A stretch of DNA of 64,000 nt from Flavobacterium petrolei (GCF_003314435.2 NZ_QNVY02000006.1:62001-126000), one strand, 5' to 3'. Positions 7,418 through 15,788 are shown, counted from the first letter of the stretch. Translations and numbers: made by a program. Notes: a model not told the origin generated them from the sequence alone.

Positions 7418-8703
7418 TAGCTAAGATAGGAAGAGGAAACAATCTGTATGGCGCATTGGCATACAATCAACTCAAAGTGGAAAAGGAAAATGGGCAGGTT
7501 TTGTATACCAATAAGATAATTGAAACTCCTGATGGCATTTACGCCACTAGTCAACTGTTGCGTTCATTTGAACCGTACCTGCTGGCCAATCGAAAGACTG
7601 AAAAACCAATATTACATATCTCTCTCAATCCTGATCCGAAGGATAAAGTAAGTGATGAACAATTTGAAAAGCTGGCGCAAAAGTATATGCAGAAAATGGG
7701 TTACGCTGAACAGTCTTTTGTGGTATTCAAACATACTGATCTTGAGCGTACCCATATTCATATCGTATCAGTTTGTGTGGATGAAAATGGCAGGAAAATA
7801 TCGGATAAATTTGAAAAAAGGCGTTCGATGGATGTCTGTCGGGAATTGGAAAAACAATTCTGCTTGATATCGGCTATCGAGAAAAAGCAAAATCCACAAA
7901 ATCAAATATTCAAACCCGTTGATTATAAGGCTGGTGACATAAAGAGCCAGATGGCTTCGGTAATCCGTAATTTGCCAAAGTATTACAAATTTGAGGGTTT
8001 CGGCACCTACAATGCCCTGCTTTCCCTTTTCAATATTACAGCCGAAGAAGTCAAGGGTGAATTTAATGGAATCCCAAAACAAGGACTGGTATATTTTGCA
8101 TTAAATGAAAAGGGAGAAAAAGCAAGCAATCCTTTTAAGGCTTCGTTGTTCGGTAAACAGGCAGGATATGTTAATCTTCAACAACACTATGGGAATTCCA
8201 GAGAATTATTGAAAAATGAGCCATCCAAACCTTTGCTTAAGACAACCATTGAGATGTGCTTGCAGACGGCATCGGATGAAAAAGAATTCAAAAAACGGTT
8301 GTTGGAACGAGGTATTAATACCGTTGTAAGACGAAATACGCAAGGCAGAGTTTATGGAATAACCTTTGTTGATCATAGTTCAAAATCCGTGTGGAATGGT
8401 TCGCAATTAGGCAAAAACCTTTCGGCTAACGTTTTCAATGACTGGTGGAATAATGGCACTAAAATAGAGCAGCCTGTACAGGGAAATGGTGTTTCAAAGA
8501 ACAATACGACTATAAATGAAGATGTCAAACAATCACACAAGCTGTTTGACTTTTTGGTTAAGGAAAATATGTCCTATAGCCACGAAGAAAATAACCTTAT
8601 TGAAGTCTTTGGAGGGTTATTATCCATTGGAAAAGCAGAAGACTATGATGAAGAATTATTTGCCAACCAAACGAAAAAGAAAGCCAGACGCAAAAAAAGA
8701 TAG
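7414..8703 (+). CDS. Relaxase/mobilisation nuclease (MobB-like, MOBP type)
   Basis: 429 residues. The N-terminus MIAKIGRGNNLYGALAYNQ matches Bacteroidota relaxases and contains candidate catalytic tyrosines Tyr12 and Tyr17. The metal-binding motif is ERTHIHIVS, with His114 and His116. The protein would nick the island at oriT and pilot the single strand during conjugation. No conjugation machinery (Tra genes) or coupling protein is in the window, so the element would need a helper. The C-terminus is Lys/Arg-rich (TKKKARRKKR). The start overlaps the accessory gene by four bases. Confidence 0.92.
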   Translation: MIAKIGRGNNLYGALAYNQLKVEKENGQVLYTNKIIETPDGIYATSQLLRSFEPYLLANRKTEKPILHISLNPDPKDKVSDEQFEKLAQKYMQKMGYAEQSFVVFKHTDLERTHIHIVSVCVDENGRKISDKFEKRRSMDVCRELEKQFCLISAIEKKQNPQNQIFKPVDYKAGDIKSQMASVIRNLPKYYKFEGFGTYNALLSLFNITAEEVKGEFNGIPKQGLVYFALNEKGEKASNPFKASLFGKQAGYVNLQQHYGNSRELLKNEPSKPLLKTTIEMCLQTASDEKEFKKRLLERGINTVVRRNTQGRVYGITFVDHSSKSVWNGSQLGKNLSANVFNDWWNNGTKIEQPVQGNGVSKNNTTINEDVKQSHKLFDFLVKENMSYSHEENNLIEVFGGLLSIGKAEDYDEELFANQTKKKARRKKR

Positions 8704-8789
8704 TGCATACTATCAATTTTAATCGCCAGCCTTTTTGTTGATTCACGACAAAGGAGTGATTCATCAAATTGGCTGTACCAACTCTTTTT

Positions 8790-8838
8790 AAAAACAAAGA
8801 CTGTCCCGACGATAAGGAGGGATTGTCTTTGTTTTTTT
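8790..8838 (+). terminator. Strong terminator after the mobilisation genes
   Basis: Stem AAAAACAAAGAC (8790-8801) / GTCTTTGTTTTTT (8825-8837), with an internal TCCC/GGGA pairing and a closing run of T. It separates the mob operon from the recombinase operon. A second, imperfect inverted repeat (TTGATTCAC / GTGATTCATCAA) precedes it at ~8739-8766. Confidence 0.8.
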
Positions 8839-8970
8839 ACAACTGTTTCTAATATTGCTTTGAGACTAATGCAGCCAAAGAGTTCCTAGGTGAGACTGTA
8901 ATTACTCCTAAGCTGTCAGATGGGTTAAATTCATTGGCTCATTAAAAAATATTGTTTTAACAAAAGGCAA

Positions 8971-8979
8971 AGGAGGTAC
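8971..8979 (+). promoter_or_regulatory. Strong Shine-Dalgarno site before the 51-residue ORF
   Basis: AAAGGAGGT immediately precedes ACAAA and the ATG at 8983, giving near-perfect complementarity to the 16S 3' end. Such sites are rare in Bacteroidota genes, including all others checked in this window. It suggests this expression unit came from, or is adapted to, other hosts. Confidence 0.75.
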
Positions 8980-8982
8980 AAA

Positions 8983-9138
8983 ATGAAACAGGAATTTATC
9001 AAACAGACTGATGTAGAAGAATATATCTTAAAAAATTATGAAGATATAGAACGGGAAAAAGAACAAAAATTCGTAGATTTAATGATTGAAATTATTGTAT
9101 CATTAACATTGAAAGAATTATATGAAGAGGGCGATTAG
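8983..9138 (+). CDS. Small acidic protein upstream of and overlapping the serine recombinase
   Basis: 51 residues, MKQEFIKQTDVEEY to KELYEEGD, rich in Glu, Asp and Lys and predicted helical. It is preceded by a strong Shine-Dalgarno site, and its last 17 bases overlap the recombinase gene in another frame (the recombinase ATG is at 9122). The overlap implies translational coupling. It could be a recombination directionality factor, a leader peptide used to set recombinase level, or another small regulator. I recognise no family. The ribosome site and tight coupling are the evidence that it is translated. Confidence 0.65.
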   Translation: MKQEFIKQTDVEEYILKNYEDIEREKEQKFVDLMIEIIVSLTLKELYEEGD

Positions 9139-10645
9139 ATATTTAAGATTTAGTCAATTAGGGCAAAGTAACGGCTCGATTGAAAGACAGGAATTGTATA
9201 CCGATCAATACCTGCAATATAATAATATACAGTTGGTGGATTCCTTCATTGACAGGGGTAAAAGTGCCAAGACTTTTGACCGTCCAGATTTTATAAAATT
9301 ACAGGCATTCATTGCAAAACATTATAAATCAGTAGATTACCTTCTTGTAGACCAGCTTGACCGCTTTAGCAGGGATGCTGGTGAAGCTATGAGTTTGGTC
9401 AAACAATTTCAAAAAAAATACAGTATTCAGATTATCAGCGTAACTGAAGGGATCGTTTTTGATTATGATACACCGGGAAGCTTTTTCCGAGCAGGCTTAC
9501 AATTGTTGCTAGCTGAAGAAGACAATATCAACAGGAGTATAAAAGTGCGTGGCGGACTCTATACAGCCCGTGCAAAAGAAGGTCGCTTCCTTACTAGAGA
9601 AAAACCTTTCGGCTACAGCAAGGTTGGAGAAGGAAAACAGCGCCACCTTGAAGTAAATGAGATAGAAGCTAAAATTGTCAAAACAATTTATGATATGTAT
9701 CTGCGTGATGTGCCGTTATATAAAATCAAAGAAATAGCTTATCAATCAGGTTTTGACAGGAAAGGCAACATGGCTATTGATCGTGTGCTTGCAAATCCTG
9801 TTTATGCAGGGCTTGTAAGGGTTGAGCCGTTCAAAGATCTGCCGGGAGGTCTTTTTCCAGCCATTCATGAGCCAATAGTTGATAAGACAACATGGACAAT
9901 GGTACAGTCCAAAATGAAGAAAGTTGATAAAGTAAAGGTAGTTATCGATGATGAAATACCGCTACGGGGCGTTGTAAAATGCCATTGTGGAACTCCGCTT
10001 ACTGGTGCGCCTTCTCGTGGTAAATCTGGAAAATACTTCTACTATTATAAATGCAAGCATTCAAAACATAACAATATAAGTGCAATCAAAGCACATGAGC
10101 AATTCTTAAACGTCTGCGATCTCATGAGCGTTCCCGAAAGACAGATTAAAGAGATAAGAGATGGCAGTTACTCCTCAATTGAACAGGAAGTAAAGGCAAA
10201 CAAGAAAAAAGTAGCAGACAAAAAACATGAGCTGGAGGGAGTACAGCAGCTATTAAATGCAGTAGAAGAAAAATGGTTTAGAGACGAGATAAACAAGGAT
10301 ACCTACGAAAGATGGTATTCAACCTACAGTGACCATATATTGACCATTACAGCAGCAATAGAAAGACTTAGCCCAAATCAAGGGAAGGCCTTCGAAATTT
10401 TAGACCGTAATCTGGATTTATTGGGTGATATCAAACATGTCTACACGAGGTCAGATACTTTGCAAAAGCGTGAGTTTGTAAAGATGGTGTTCAATGGTAA
10501 CTTATACTACCAAGAGGGTATATATCGAACACCTACAATTTTAGATATATTTTCTCATAATGCCAGTAAAATGGAGGAAAAGGGATGTCTTATATACAAA
10601 AAAAAGAGGGAAAACCTTTCGGTAATCCCTCACAGTGGGCGATGA
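9122..10645 (+). CDS. Large serine recombinase (site-specific integrase of the island)
   Basis: 507 residues. The resolvase N-terminal domain has YLRFSQLGQSNGSIERQ with catalytic Ser11, and LLVDQLDRFSRD supplies further active-site arginines. A recombinase domain follows (KPFGYSKVGEGKQRHLEVNEIEAKIV), then a zinc-ribbon-like C-x-C...C segment (VKCHCGTPLTG...YYYKCKH) and a coiled-coil stretch around residues 355-385. This architecture belongs to large serine integrases that insert and excise mobile elements at short att sites. The last codons, including the stop, lie within the 3' end of the tRNA-Val gene on the other strand (10-base overlap), so the right end of the element is at or near this tRNA. 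The start overlaps the upstream small ORF. Confidence 0.93.
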   Translation: MKRAIRYLRFSQLGQSNGSIERQELYTDQYLQYNNIQLVDSFIDRGKSAKTFDRPDFIKLQAFIAKHYKSVDYLLVDQLDRFSRDAGEAMSLVKQFQKKYSIQIISVTEGIVFDYDTPGSFFRAGLQLLLAEEDNINRSIKVRGGLYTARAKEGRFLTREKPFGYSKVGEGKQRHLEVNEIEAKIVKTIYDMYLRDVPLYKIKEIAYQSGFDRKGNMAIDRVLANPVYAGLVRVEPFKDLPGGLFPAIHEPIVDKTTWTMVQSKMKKVDKVKVVIDDEIPLRGVVKCHCGTPLTGAPSRGKSGKYFYYYKCKHSKHNNISAIKAHEQFLNVCDLMSVPERQIKEIRDGSYSSIEQEVKANKKKVADKKHELEGVQQLLNAVEEKWFRDEINKDTYERWYSTYSDHILTITAAIERLSPNQGKAFEILDRNLDLLGDIKHVYTRSDTLQKREFVKMVFNGNLYYQEGIYRTPTILDIFSHNASKMEEKGCLIYKKKRENLSVIPHSGR

Positions 10646-10710
10646 GGGGTTCGAACCCCCGACCCCCTCGGTGTAAACGAGGTGCTCTGAACCAGCTGAG
10701 CTAATCGCCC
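10636..10710 (-). tRNA. tRNA-Val (anticodon TAC)
   Basis: A full cloverleaf can be drawn on the minus strand. Acceptor GGGCGAT pairs with ATCGCCC, D-stem GCTC/GAGC, anticodon stem CCTCG/CGAGG around loop TTTACAC (anticodon TAC, reading GUA), T-stem GGGGG/CCCTC around TTCGAAC, discriminator A. It is 75 nt with no encoded CCA. The 3' end overlaps the stop region of the convergent serine recombinase gene, making this tRNA the likely chromosomal target next to the island. A consensus promoter lies upstream at 10750-10779. Confidence 0.96.
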
Positions 10711-10749
10711 TAAACAATTTGGTTACTTTCGTTTCCGTTATTGCGTGTG

Positions 10750-10779
10750 CAAATATACGACTAGAATTGGTATTTGCAA
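10750..10779 (-). promoter_or_regulatory. Bacteroidota-type promoter for tRNA-Val
   Basis: On the minus strand TTG (10779-10777), a 19-base spacer and TATATTTG (10757-10750) match the sigma-A consensus TTTG-N19-TAnnTTTG of this phylum. Transcription would begin about 30 bases before the tRNA. Confidence 0.8.
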
Positions 10780-10796
10780 GTAAAAAAATAAAAAAA

Positions 10797-12017
10797 TTAT
10801 AAAATTTCTGCGACTACAAATGTACTTCCTCCAATGTATATAAAGTCAGTGATCTCTGCATTTTTTAGTGCTTTTTGGTAAGCTTCTGAAACAGAATTGT
10901 ATACTTCTCCTTTTAGTTCGAAACTGGTAGCTTTTTGTTTTAAAATTAGAACATCAAGACCGCGAGGAATATTTGGTTTACAGAAATAATAAATTGCTTT
11001 TTTAGGGAATAAAGGCAGAATTTCATCTAAATCTTTGTCATTTACTACTCCCAAAACAACATGTAAAGTATCAAAATCTTCTTTCTGGATTTGTTTCAAT
11101 ACAATTTCCAGTCCATTTTTGTTGTGTGCAGTATCGCAAATAACTTTTGGAAATTCTCTTAATTGCTGCCATCTTCCTTGAAGTCCTGTATTTTTCATCA
11201 CATTTAATAAACCTGATTTTATATTCTCCGGAGTGATTTTAAATTCATTTTGTTCGTTTAAAACTTTGACAGTTTGTAAAACAGTTTTTTTATTATGAAT
11301 TTGATAATCACCAATTAAGTCAGAAGAATAGGTTTCTGAAATTAAATCAGCAGCAAAATAAATTTCCGAATTGCATTCTTTGGCTTTAACCAAAAAGACA
11401 GGTTTTGTTTCAGTAGTGTATTCGCCAATAATTATGGGAATATTTGGCTTTATAATTCCTGCTTTTTCAAATGCAATAGCTTCAAGCGTGTTGCCCAAAA
11501 ATTGTGTATGATCCAATCCTATATTGGTAATCACCGAAACTAATGGAGTGATGATATTGGTGGCGTCCAATCTTCCTCCCATTCCCACTTCAATAACTGC
11601 GATGTCTACTTTTTCTTTGGCGAAATAATCAAAGGCTAAACCAACGGTCATTTCGAAAAAACTCATGTCATTGGATTCAAAAAAAGTTTTGTGTTCATTG
11701 ATGAAATCAGTAACAAATTCTTCAGATATATCCTTTCCGTTAATTTTTATGCGTTCTCGAAAATCCTTTAAATGTGGTGAAGTGTACAATCCAACTTTAT
11801 AACCCGCTTCTTGAAGTATGGATGCCAACATATGTGAAGTGGATCCTTTCCCGTTAGTTCCTCCAACATGAATACACTTTATTTTTTCTTGTGGATTATC
11901 AAGATGGGCTATAAGTAAATGCGTGTTGGTTAAATCTTTCTTATAAGCTGAAGCGCCCTGAAGTTGGTACATCGGGAGTTGGTTAAACATCCAATTTATG
12001 GTTTCCTGATAGTTCAT
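10797..12017 (-). CDS. folC: Bifunctional folylpolyglutamate synthase/dihydrofolate synthase
   Basis: 406 residues. The Mur-ligase-type P-loop GGTNGKGSTSHML is at about residues 53-65, followed by the family motif GLYTSPHLKDFRERI, then IEVGMGGRLDATNI, ITNIGLDHTQFLG and a C-terminal CDTAHNKNG block. FolC adds glutamate to dihydropteroate and then to folates in the cytoplasm. Length and motif order are typical. It stands alone on the minus strand, between tRNA-Val and the divergent exbB. Confidence 0.96.
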   Translation of the reverse strand: MNYQETINWMFNQLPMYQLQGASAYKKDLTNTHLLIAHLDNPQEKIKCIHVGGTNGKGSTSHMLASILQEAGYKVGLYTSPHLKDFRERIKINGKDISEEFVTDFINEHKTFFESNDMSFFEMTVGLAFDYFAKEKVDIAVIEVGMGGRLDATNIITPLVSVITNIGLDHTQFLGNTLEAIAFEKAGIIKPNIPIIIGEYTTETKPVFLVKAKECNSEIYFAADLISETYSSDLIGDYQIHNKKTVLQTVKVLNEQNEFKITPENIKSGLLNVMKNTGLQGRWQQLREFPKVICDTAHNKNGLEIVLKQIQKEDFDTLHVVLGVVNDKDLDEILPLFPKKAIYYFCKPNIPRGLDVLILKQKATSFELKGEVYNSVSEAYQKALKNAEITDFIYIGGSTFVVAEIL

Positions 12018-12146
12018 TTTTGTAATAAAATAGTAGTTGTTTAAAATATTTTTCGTTTTTTTTAGTTTAATAGTACATCGAAAAGTATCTTTAGTGCAAA
12101 ATTGAAATAATTTTTAGAATTAATGATTAAAATCCAATAATATTAT

Positions 12147-12842
12147 ATGTTTAGTTTTATACAATTACAGGCCGACACCATTACCAACGCTGCTTCAAAC
12201 GTAGTTATTGAAAAAATTGCTCCAAATGCCGAAATATCCACTTTGGGATTCCTTTTAAAAGGTGGTGTGTGGCTTATCCCAATCGGGATTCTATTATTTT
12301 ACACGTTTTACTTGATTATTGAACGCTATTTATACATTAGTAAAGCATCAAAAATTGATACTCTTTTGATGCGCGATGTTCGTGATAATCTCAATTCCGG
12401 AAATCTGGATTTGGCGCGATCAATCGCTGAACGGAACAGTACCGCTTCAGGGAATATTATCAAAGAAGGAATTCTGGTTATTGGAAGACCTATTGTTGAA
12501 ATCGAATCGAATATGGATCGTGCAGCCGATATCGAAATAGGGGAAATGGAAAAGCATTTAGGACATTTAGGACTTATTGCAGGAATTGCACCTACACTTG
12601 GATTTGTTGGAACTATTTCCGGAGTTATCAAAATATTTTATAGTATTTCAGTTACTGAAAATATCAGTATCGGTAATATTTCCGGAGGATTGTACGAGAA
12701 AATGATTAGTAGTGGTGCTGGATTAATCGTTGGTATAATCGCGTACAGCGGCTATCATATATTAAACGGCAAGATTGATAATTTTGCTTTAAAAATTCAG
12801 AAACAAGTACTTGAATTTGTAAATATTATTCAAAGATCTTAA
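12147..12842 (+). CDS. exbB: ExbB/TolQ-family proton channel subunit
   Basis: 231 residues. One membrane segment lies near residues 37-60 (GGVWLIPIGILLFYTFYLIIERYL) and two more in the C-terminal half, around the conserved HLGLIAGIAPTLGFVGTISGVI block and the SSGAGLIVGIIAYSGYHIL helix. With ExbD it converts the proton motive force into TonB movement, powering receptors such as the two SusC proteins in this window. exbD follows after a single base. Confidence 0.95.
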   Translation: MFSFIQLQADTITNAASNVVIEKIAPNAEISTLGFLLKGGVWLIPIGILLFYTFYLIIERYLYISKASKIDTLLMRDVRDNLNSGNLDLARSIAERNSTASGNIIKEGILVIGRPIVEIESNMDRAADIEIGEMEKHLGHLGLIAGIAPTLGFVGTISGVIKIFYSISVTENISIGNISGGLYEKMISSGAGLIVGIIAYSGYHILNGKIDNFALKIQKQVLEFVNIIQRS

Positions 12843-12843
12843 T

Positions 12844-13239
12844 ATGTCTATAAAAAGAAAAAGAAGATTTCATGCTGAGGTCGCGACTTCTTCATTAAGT
12901 GATATTATGTTTTTCCTGTTGTTGTTTTTCTTGATAATATCAACATTGGCGAATCCTAATGTTATCAAGATGACGTTGCCAAAAGCACAATCCAACGAGA
13001 AAACAAACAAGCAGTACATCAGTTTATCTGTCACAGAGGATAAAAAATTCTACATAGACAAGCAAGCAGTTTCCTTTGAAGAATTGGAAACAACCTTGAT
13101 GTCTAAGATGGATTCATCAAAGGACCAAACTGTTATTGTTCGTATTCCGTTCAATTTACAAGTACAGGATTTAGTTGACGTACTGCAAATAGGAGTGAAG
13201 AACAATCTAAAGTTTGTGATTGCTACTAGTCCCAAGTAA
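12844..13239 (+). CDS. exbD: ExbD/TolR-family transport energiser
   Basis: 131 residues. A short cytoplasmic N-terminus, a single membrane helix with the conserved Asp (SLSDIMFFLLLFFLIIS) and a periplasmic domain are visible. The Asp in LSDIMFF is the proton-carrying residue of the family. It is co-translated with exbB, one base between the genes. A palindromic intergenic element follows the stop and probably acts as terminator. Confidence 0.95.
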   Translation: MSIKRKRRFHAEVATSSLSDIMFFLLLFFLIISTLANPNVIKMTLPKAQSNEKTNKQYISLSVTEDKKFYIDKQAVSFEELETTLMSKMDSSKDQTVIVRIPFNLQVQDLVDVLQIGVKNNLKFVIATSPK

Positions 13240-13277
13240 AAGTTATTACTAGTTTTTATATAGCATTTGCATTATTT

Positions 13278-13389
13278 GGGCGTGACCACAATAGAAAAAG
13301 GAGCTGATCAACTTTATGCTGATCAGCTCCTTTTTCTATTCCGGTCGGGCTATCCGCAGTACTTCGGTACTTGCTCCTATCCCTCACGC
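13278..13389 (+). repeat. Palindromic intergenic element (type B) with a 20-bp perfect hairpin
   Basis: Begins GGGCGTGACC and ends CCTATCCCTCACGC, terminal segments that are partial inverted copies. In the centre a perfect 20-bp stem (13291-13310 with 13320-13339) has a 9-base loop and contains AAAAAGGAGCTGATCA. A second palindrome, AGTACTTCGGTACT, follows. It resembles a dispersed element I recall from Flavobacterium genomes. It lies between convergent exbD and the TonB-like gene, where the hairpin can terminate both. Confidence 0.75.
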
Positions 13390-13467
13390 AAATTAGTAAA
13401 ACATCAAATTCTTGAGTAGTCATTGCGAGGTATTCTTGAAAATAAAAAAGTGACGTTTCTAATTGTT

Positions 13468-14367
13468 CTAATTCAAATTGAAATTGTAAACAATCTTACC
13501 GACTTGTTTTTCTGGTGCATCGCTGCTGGCATCCCATCTGGTATTCATCGCAGCAATTCTAGCTTGGTCTAACAAACATTTTGCAGTATTTGTAGTTCCT
13601 TTTACGCCGGCAACTGCATTTACAGTTCTTCCGGTTCTGTCTACAGAAACTTCTACGACTACTTTTCCTTGTTCATTACATGTATATTTTGGTGCAGGTT
13701 TAGATAATGCTTTTCGGTTTCCTAAAGAATATCCAACGCCTCCGCCAGAACCGCTTCCGGTTCCTCCTCCGCTTCCAGAACCATAACCGCTACCAGTTCC
13801 TATTCCTGTTCCAGTACCATTTCCACCGCCCGTTCCTCCACCAGAACCACCTGTTCCGTAATACCCGTTAGAACTTAAGCTTCCGTTAGATTTTCCTTTG
13901 TTTCCGGCTGCTTTGTCATCGCCATCGCCACCTTTATTAGAACCTTTTAATATGCTGGATAAAGCATCATTTGTATTGTTAGAAACTTTAGGTTTTACAA
14001 CGACTGGTCTCGTTTCTTCTTTTACAACGACTGTTGGTTTTTTAGTTTTTTCTTTCGTCGGAATCACAACGCTTTCTTCAGTGCTGTTTTCCTGAGATAA
14101 GATAGCTTCCTCTGGAGTTGATTTTGCTGGCGTTTGTCTGGTTTGGTTTTTTACTTCCAAAACTTCACTTTTATAATTCGCACCTGAACCGAAATCGCTA
14201 TCGCCAAAATTTACCGTAACGCCACCGCCTCCTCCGCCACCGGCAAGTTCATCCATGTTTGCAGGAGGCCAAAATCGGATGAAAAATAAAATTAACAACA
14301 TTGTCGCATACAAAACAATGGATATTGCTAATGATTTCTTTTGATCTGATGAAATGGTGGAGCTCAT
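13468..14367 (-). CDS. Glycine-rich TonB-type energy transducer
   Basis: 299 residues from the ATG at 14367; the frame is open further upstream, but MSSTISSDQKKSLAIS is the likely N-terminus. A membrane helix spans about residues 13-31. The periplasmic part starts with a run of seven Gly, continues with a Pro/Thr/Lys-rich linker, then a long Gly/Ser/Thr repeat (GTGGSGGGTGGGNGTG), and ends in a TonB-like C-terminal domain with VVVEVSVDRTGRTVNAV and a final VGKIVYNFNLN strand. It would couple ExbBD to outer-membrane receptors. It converges on exbBD rather than sharing their operon. Confidence 0.85.
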   Translation of the reverse strand: MSSTISSDQKKSLAISIVLYATMLLILFFIRFWPPANMDELAGGGGGGGVTVNFGDSDFGSGANYKSEVLEVKNQTRQTPAKSTPEEAILSQENSTEESVVIPTKEKTKKPTVVVKEETRPVVVKPKVSNNTNDALSSILKGSNKGGDGDDKAAGNKGKSNGSLSSNGYYGTGGSGGGTGGGNGTGTGIGTGSGYGSGSGGGTGSGSGGGVGYSLGNRKALSKPAPKYTCNEQGKVVVEVSVDRTGRTVNAVAGVKGTTNTAKCLLDQARIAAMNTRWDASSDAPEKQVGKIVYNFNLN

Positions 14368-14490
14368 TTGTATTTTAAATTTTAAAAAGTGTATTATTAA
14401 AAAACGTTGAAAAGTACTAAAAATTGTCAAGAGTAAAAAGCGACTACCGGAATATAAATAATATTGCTTTCACTTAGAATTAGAAATAAG

Positions 14491-14532
14491 AACTGGGATT
14501 AAGTAGATTTTAAAATCTGCTTAATCCCAGTT
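14491..14532. terminator. 42-bp near-perfect palindrome, probable terminator
   Basis: The left arm AACTGGGATTAAGTAGATTT continues into its mirror image, with one G-T pair in 21. It stands between the dehydrogenase gene (ending at 14562, minus strand) and the start of the TonB-like gene. On the minus strand the hairpin is followed by a T-rich segment, so it probably terminates the dehydrogenase transcript. Confidence 0.65.
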
Positions 14533-14561
14533 CCGGTAAATAGTTATAAATACTATTTGTT

Positions 14562-15788
14562 TTAAGTAAGCTGCTTCAATGCGATTTCGAAAGCAGTGGC
14601 ACTAATATTTGTTTTACTTGGATTTAAAGCATGTGCTTTTTCAATGGCTTTTTTGATAATTTCTGAAGTGTCTTGAAAAATAGCTTCATCTGTCATTTGT
14701 ACTTTCTTTTCCATAAAGTAAGCAAAAACACGAGCCATACCGCAATTAGAAATGAAGTCAGGAATTAAACTTACTTTGTGGTCGACATCTTCCATAATTG
14801 GACCAAAAAAGATTTCCTTATCAGCAAAAGGTACATTTGCGCCACAAGAAATTACCTCAAGACCATTAGTAATTAAACTGTCAATTTGTGATTGAGTTAC
14901 CAATCGGGAAGCGGCACACGGAGTGAATATTTCAGCACCAATGGTCCATATTTTTTGATTGATTTCTTCAAAAGGAATCATATCTTTTGAAACCAGTTTA
15001 TTTCCGTCTTTTGCAAGAAATAAAGCTCTTATTTCTTCAAAAGAGAATCCTTCTTCGTTGATTAATCCGCCATCTCTGTCGATTATACCAATTACTTTAG
15101 CACCCATTTCCGCTAAGTAAAATGCAGCAGCCGATCCTACATTTCCAAAACCTTGTACAATTGCTTTCTTCCCTTTTACATCTCCACCATAAATGGTGTA
15201 ATAATTACGTACGGCTTCGGCAACGCCATAACCGGTAATCATATCGGCAACAGTATATTTTCTAGAAACATCAGGTGAGAATTTTGGATTTTCAATCACT
15301 TTCACCACACCTTGACGCAATTGTCCAATTCTATTGATTTTGTCGGCTTCTGTTGGTTTGAAGTGACCGTTGAAAACGCCTTCTTGCGGATGCCAAACAC
15401 CACACTCTTCCGTCATTGGAATCACTTCGTGAATTTCATCTACATTCAAATCACCGCCAGTTCCGTAGTAACTTTTCAATAATGGAGAAACGGCTTTATA
15501 CCAACGTTGTAAAACGCCTTTTTTTCTTGGATCATTTGGGTCAAAATTAATTCCAGATTTAGCGCCGCCAATTGCAGGTCCAGAAACCGAAAATTTCACT
15601 TCCATGGTTTTTGCCAAAGACAAAACTTCATTCATATCCAACCCTTTTCTCATACGTGTTCCACCACCGGCAGCACCACCACGTAGTGAATTGATGACTG
15701 TCCATCCTTCAGCTTCCGTTTCAGCATCTTTCCAATGGAAAACTATCTCAGGTTCTTTATTTTCGAATTTCTTTAATAAATCTTTCAT
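14562..15788 (-). CDS. Glu/Leu/Phe/Val-family amino acid dehydrogenase
   Basis: 408 residues from the ATG at 15788 (MKDLLKKFENKEPEIV); an in-frame TTG at 15815 is less likely. The N-terminal substrate domain carries RGGAAGGGTRMRKGLD and the catalytic-lysine motif GPAIGGAKSGI. The dinucleotide domain contains VQGFGNVGSAAAFYLAEMGAKVIGI, a GxGxxG Rossmann motif. It interconverts an amino acid with its 2-oxo acid and ammonia. Whether glutamate or a branched amino acid is preferred cannot be told by eye. A TATATTTG box lies just upstream on the minus strand (15820-15813) without a clear -33 element. Confidence 0.93.
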   Translation of the reverse strand: MKDLLKKFENKEPEIVFHWKDAETEAEGWTVINSLRGGAAGGGTRMRKGLDMNEVLSLAKTMEVKFSVSGPAIGGAKSGINFDPNDPRKKGVLQRWYKAVSPLLKSYYGTGGDLNVDEIHEVIPMTEECGVWHPQEGVFNGHFKPTEADKINRIGQLRQGVVKVIENPKFSPDVSRKYTVADMITGYGVAEAVRNYYTIYGGDVKGKKAIVQGFGNVGSAAAFYLAEMGAKVIGIIDRDGGLINEEGFSFEEIRALFLAKDGNKLVSKDMIPFEEINQKIWTIGAEIFTPCAASRLVTQSQIDSLITNGLEVISCGANVPFADKEIFFGPIMEDVDHKVSLIPDFISNCGMARVFAYFMEKKVQMTDEAIFQDTSEIIKKAIEKAHALNPSKTNISATAFEIALKQLT

